A stretch of 64,000 bases of DNA. It comes from Nocardia sp. CNY236 (GTDB taxonomy: Bacteria; Actinomycetota; Actinomycetes; Mycobacteriales; Mycobacteriaceae). The notes beneath the pieces are model-generated. The model had not been told where the DNA came from, searched no databases, and saw only the letters and a list, made by a program, of their open reading frames with translations. The DNA lies in the NCBI RefSeq assembly GCF_000482385.1, contig NZ_AXVD01000001.1, positions 310,001 to 374,000 on the forward strand, written 5' to 3'. The position numbers and the translations under genes were made by a program. Below, one piece after another: positions 61,598-64,000 of the stretch; position 1 is the first letter of the stretch; the number at the start of each line of letters is the position of its first letter.

Positions 61598-63060
61598 GGG
61601 CGGGGCCGAAGGGGCAGATCACCGCCGAGCCCCTGGATTTCAAGGGCTGGCCGCGTGACCGGGCCAAGCGCCGCGAGCGGTTCATCAAGACGTATTTGGT
61701 CACCCCGCGCGGGCACGGTGCCGGAAACCCGTTCGTGCTGCGTGGTTTTCAGTCCGAGATCGTGCGGGGCGCGTTCGCTCCCGGTGTCCGTACCGCCTTG
61801 GTGTCGATTCCGCGCGCGAACGGCAAGACCATGCTCGCCGCCGCGCTGGCGCTGGCGGAACTGTTCGTCGGCCCGCCCTCGGCTGAAGTCCTCGTCGTCG
61901 CCTCCGATCAGCGCCAGGCCAACATCACCCTGCGGTACGCGCGCCGGATGGTGGAGCTGAACCCGGTATTGGCGGAGCGGGTGCAGGTTTACGCCGACCG
62001 GCTGTATGTGCCGGAGAACGATGCGACCTTGTTGCCGCTGCCCGCTGAACCGGGTGCGCTGCACGGGCATGACCCGTCGCTACAGATCGTCGACGAGTTG
62101 CATGTGGTCACCGAGCAGGTGTGGGAGGCCGTCACGTCGGTAGCGGGTAAGCGCCCGGAATCGTTGACCCTGGCCATCTCCACTCCGGCGGGTAGCCCGG
62201 ACTCGATCATGTGGCGCCTGGTCGAACACGGCCGTGCCGGGGACGATCCGGCGTTCTACTTCCGCGAGTTCGCCGCCCCGCCCGGGTGCGCGGTCGACGA
62301 CCGGCAGGCGTGGCGGATCGCGAATCCGGCCCTGTCGTGCAAGGACCCGTTCCTGTCCGAGGACGGACTCGAGGCAGCGCGGAAGACGATCCGGGAACCG
62401 GTGTTCCGGCAACTGCGGTTGGGCCAGTGGGTGACCGGTGCCGAAGCGTGGTTGCCGTGGGGAGCGTGGGCCGCGTGCGCTGTCGAACGTGACAGGCTGA
62501 CACTCTCGACGAACAAGGCCCGCGTGGTGCTGGCCTTCGACGGATCGGCGTCGGGGGACTCTACGGCGCTGGTGGGCTGCACCCTGGACGGGCACCTGTG
62601 GGTAGAAGGGTTGTGGGAGAACCAGAACGATCCCCGCTGGCGGGTACCACGCGCCGACGTCGACAACGCTGTCGCGGTCGCATTCGACACCTATGACGTG
62701 GTGGAGCTGGCGTGCGATCCGTGGGGGTGGCGCAGCGAAATCGAGACATGGGCCGCCCGGCACGGGGAGAAGCGGGTGCTGGAGTGGAATACCGCGCACG
62801 CGGCGCGGATGGCACCGGCCACCGACCGGTTCTATCAAGCCGTGGTCACCCGGACCATGACCCATGACGGTGATCCGCGCCTGGCCGCGCATATCGCGCA
62901 CTGCGTCGCCAAACCCACCCCGATGGGAGACCTCGTCTCCAAGGACAAGCGCGGCTCGCCCCGCAAGATCGACGCCGCTGTCGCCGCCATCGTCGCCTTC
63001 GACCGCGCCGCATGGCATTCCACGAAATCCAGCAAGAAACGAGTGAGGAGTTTCCAATGA
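61594..63060 (+). CDS. terL: Phage terminase large subunit
   Basis: A 488-residue packaging motor. The ATPase domain has FQSEIVRGAFAPGVRTALVS leading to the P-loop variant IPRANGKTMLAAALAL, Walker B LQIVDELHVV, and the coupling motif LTLAISTPAGS. The nuclease domain starts at VVLAFDGSASGDSTALVG (metal Asp) and has further acidic residues near DPWGWRSEIETWAARHGEK. The ATG overlaps the HNH stop by four bases. No terminase small subunit is recognised upstream; the HNH gene takes its usual place. Confidence 0.93.
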   Translation: MRAGPKGQITAEPLDFKGWPRDRAKRRERFIKTYLVTPRGHGAGNPFVLRGFQSEIVRGAFAPGVRTALVSIPRANGKTMLAAALALAELFVGPPSAEVLVVASDQRQANITLRYARRMVELNPVLAERVQVYADRLYVPENDATLLPLPAEPGALHGHDPSLQIVDELHVVTEQVWEAVTSVAGKRPESLTLAISTPAGSPDSIMWRLVEHGRAGDDPAFYFREFAAPPGCAVDDRQAWRIANPALSCKDPFLSEDGLEAARKTIREPVFRQLRLGQWVTGAEAWLPWGAWAACAVERDRLTLSTNKARVVLAFDGSASGDSTALVGCTLDGHLWVEGLWENQNDPRWRVPRADVDNAVAVAFDTYDVVELACDPWGWRSEIETWAARHGEKRVLEWNTAHAARMAPATDRFYQAVVTRTMTHDGDPRLAAHIAHCVAKPTPMGDLVSKDKRGSPRKIDAAVAAIVAFDRAAWHSTKSSKKRVRSFQ

Positions 63061-64000
63061 ACGATCTACTGACCCGGCTGCTCCAGCGGCTCGACGAACC
63101 CGCCGCCCGCTATGCGGAATTGGACCGCTACTACACCGGCCGACAACCTCTTGCGTTCCTGTCGCCGGAGGCGAAAACGGCGCTGGGCAACCGGTTCGGC
63201 CGCATGGCCTCCAACATTCCTCGCCTGGCGGTGACCGCGCTGGCCGAACGGCTGCGGGTCACCGGATTCACCGGCGCGCAGGTGTGGGAGGACTGGACTC
63301 GCAACGACCTCGACCAACTGGCCGGAGTCGCCCACCGCGAAGCACTGCTGCTCGGGGACGCCTACGTGATCGTGTGGGCCGACCAGTACGGGCGCCCGAA
63401 GGTGACTGTGGAATCTGCCAAGCAGGTTGCTGCCCTGACCGATCCGGGAACTCGGCGCATCACCCACGCGGTGAAACGGTGGGAGACCGATACCACTACC
63501 GAGGCAGTCCTGTATGGGCCGACTGAGATCCTGCGGCTGCGCGCCGAGCAGACGGGCGCCACCACGGCAGGGTTCCGGGTGGTCGAAACGCTGGCGAACC
63601 CGCTCGGTGTCGTCCCGGTGGTGCGGCTGCGCAACACCGACCGGTTGTTGGAGGAGGGGTGCAGCGAGATCGAGGATCTGAAGCCGTTGGTGGACGCGCT
63701 CAACAAGTCGCTGGCCGACATGATGGTCACTAGTGAGTACGTCGGCCGGCCGCGCCGCTGGGCCACCGGTATCGAGCTGGAGGAAGACGACGCCGGCCGC
63801 GCGGTGAACCCGATCCCCGAAGGCAACCGGGCCATGATCAGCGAATCCGCCGACTCGAAATTCGGGCAGTTGGCCGCTGCGGACCTGTCCGGCTACGAAG
63901 CGTCGGTGCGGGTACTGCTCGGTCAGATCATGGCCGTGTCCGCGCTGCCCGCCCACTACGTCGGCGTGTTCACCGACAACCCTGCCAGCGCCGATGCCCT
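63057..64000 (+). CDS. Phage portal protein, N-terminal part
   Basis: About 315 codons of a portal protein are visible; the gene runs off the right edge. The N-terminus (RYAELDRYYTGRQPLAFLSP) and VEDWTRNDLDQLAGVAHREALLLGD-type segment place it in the SPP1 gp6-like group common in actinophages. The portal forms the ring through which TerL pumps DNA. It starts with an ATG overlapping the terL stop by four bases. Confidence 0.88.
   Translation, partial: MNDLLTRLLQRLDEPAARYAELDRYYTGRQPLAFLSPEAKTALGNRFGRMASNIPRLAVTALAERLRVTGFTGAQVWEDWTRNDLDQLAGVAHREALLLGDAYVIVWADQYGRPKVTVESAKQVAALTDPGTRRITHAVKRWETDTTTEAVLYGPTEILRLRAEQTGATTAGFRVVETLANPLGVVPVVRLRNTDRLLEEGCSEIEDLKPLVDALNKSLADMMVTSEYVGRPRRWATGIELEEDDAGRAVNPIPEGNRAMISESADSKFGQLAAADLSGYEASVRVLLGQIMAVSALPAHYVGVFTDNPASADA

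Larger units (their letters stand above)
57107..64000. mobile_element. Prophage or capsid-forming phage satellite, left part
   Basis: Genes in order: integrase and repressor leftward; excisionase-like, primase-helicase, HNH, terminase large subunit and portal rightward, each overlapping the next by four bases from the excisionase-like gene on. Going from a single replication gene straight to packaging genes, without recombination, nucleotide-metabolism or lysis genes, is unusually compact and recalls capsid-forming PICI-type satellites as well as small prophages. The right end lies outside the window. Confidence 0.8.

Overview
The window is high-GC actinobacterial DNA that encodes the mycolyl-arabinogalactan cell-wall machinery (DprE1/DprE2, AftA, GlfT1, GlfT2, a Wzm/Wzt galactan exporter, dTDP-rhamnose genes, a KasA-type synthase and a FadD32-type ligase). 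This points to a mycolic-acid-containing member of the Mycobacteriales, most likely Nocardia. The assignment rests on gene content and order, not on a species-level marker.

Layout. 0-3.6 kb: aftA (partial), dprE2 and dprE1 on the minus strand, with a divergent GtrA-family gene. 3.6-10.2 kb: a molybdopterin oxidoreductase, small membrane and regulatory genes, and a MarR repressor divergent from a DHA2 efflux pump with a palindromic operator between them. 10.6-20.1 kb: an antigen-85-like esterase, rmlC-rmlA, rmlB-glfT2, an SDR, and the wzm-wzt-glfT1 operon, which together make and export the rhamnose-linked galactan. 20.4-24.1 kb: the proteasome activator bpa, an aminotransferase-fold protein lacking the expected PLP lysine, a quinone oxidoreductase and a MarR regulator.

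24.1-28.9 kb: a degraded island at tRNA-Ser(TGA). It holds an integrase C-terminus cut by an IS701-family element (4-bp CTAG target duplication, 1-bp frameshift), a three-gene DUF6879/HTH module, a serine-recombinase HTH remnant with an expanded 7-bp repeat, and a broken GntR/HAD pair. 28.9-33.1 kb: ordinary genes (NiCoT transporter, esterase, Pat aminotransferase, DLH-like protein). 33.2-38.0 kb: tRNA-Ser(GCT) and tRNA-Arg(ACG) followed by a second degraded integrase region with hypothetical genes, a Nudix hydrolase and recombinase/SDR fragments.

38.0-47.5 kb: two self-contained regulatory circuits. The first is soxR with two SoxR-box promoters (19-bp spacers) in front of an oxidoreductase-dsbA operon and in front of a truncated dsbA copy plus an MFS pump. 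The second is a large SARP/AfsR-type regulator divergent from a DHA2 pump, with three 11-bp-spaced heptamers between them. 47.5-57.0 kb: chromosomal genes, including an orphan Dcm-Vsr pair, kasA, a FadD32-type ligase, tyrA and tadA.

57.0-64.0 kb (open at the right edge): an intact integrative element at tRNA-Ser(CGA), with genes overlapping end to end: integrase, repressor | excisionase-like, primase-helicase, HNH, terminase large subunit, portal. The 3' end of the primase-helicase gene carries iteron-like decamers that could be its replication origin. The order fits a compact prophage or a capsid-forming phage satellite. Three tRNA-linked tyrosine integrases in about 34 kb mark this segment as an integration hotspot.
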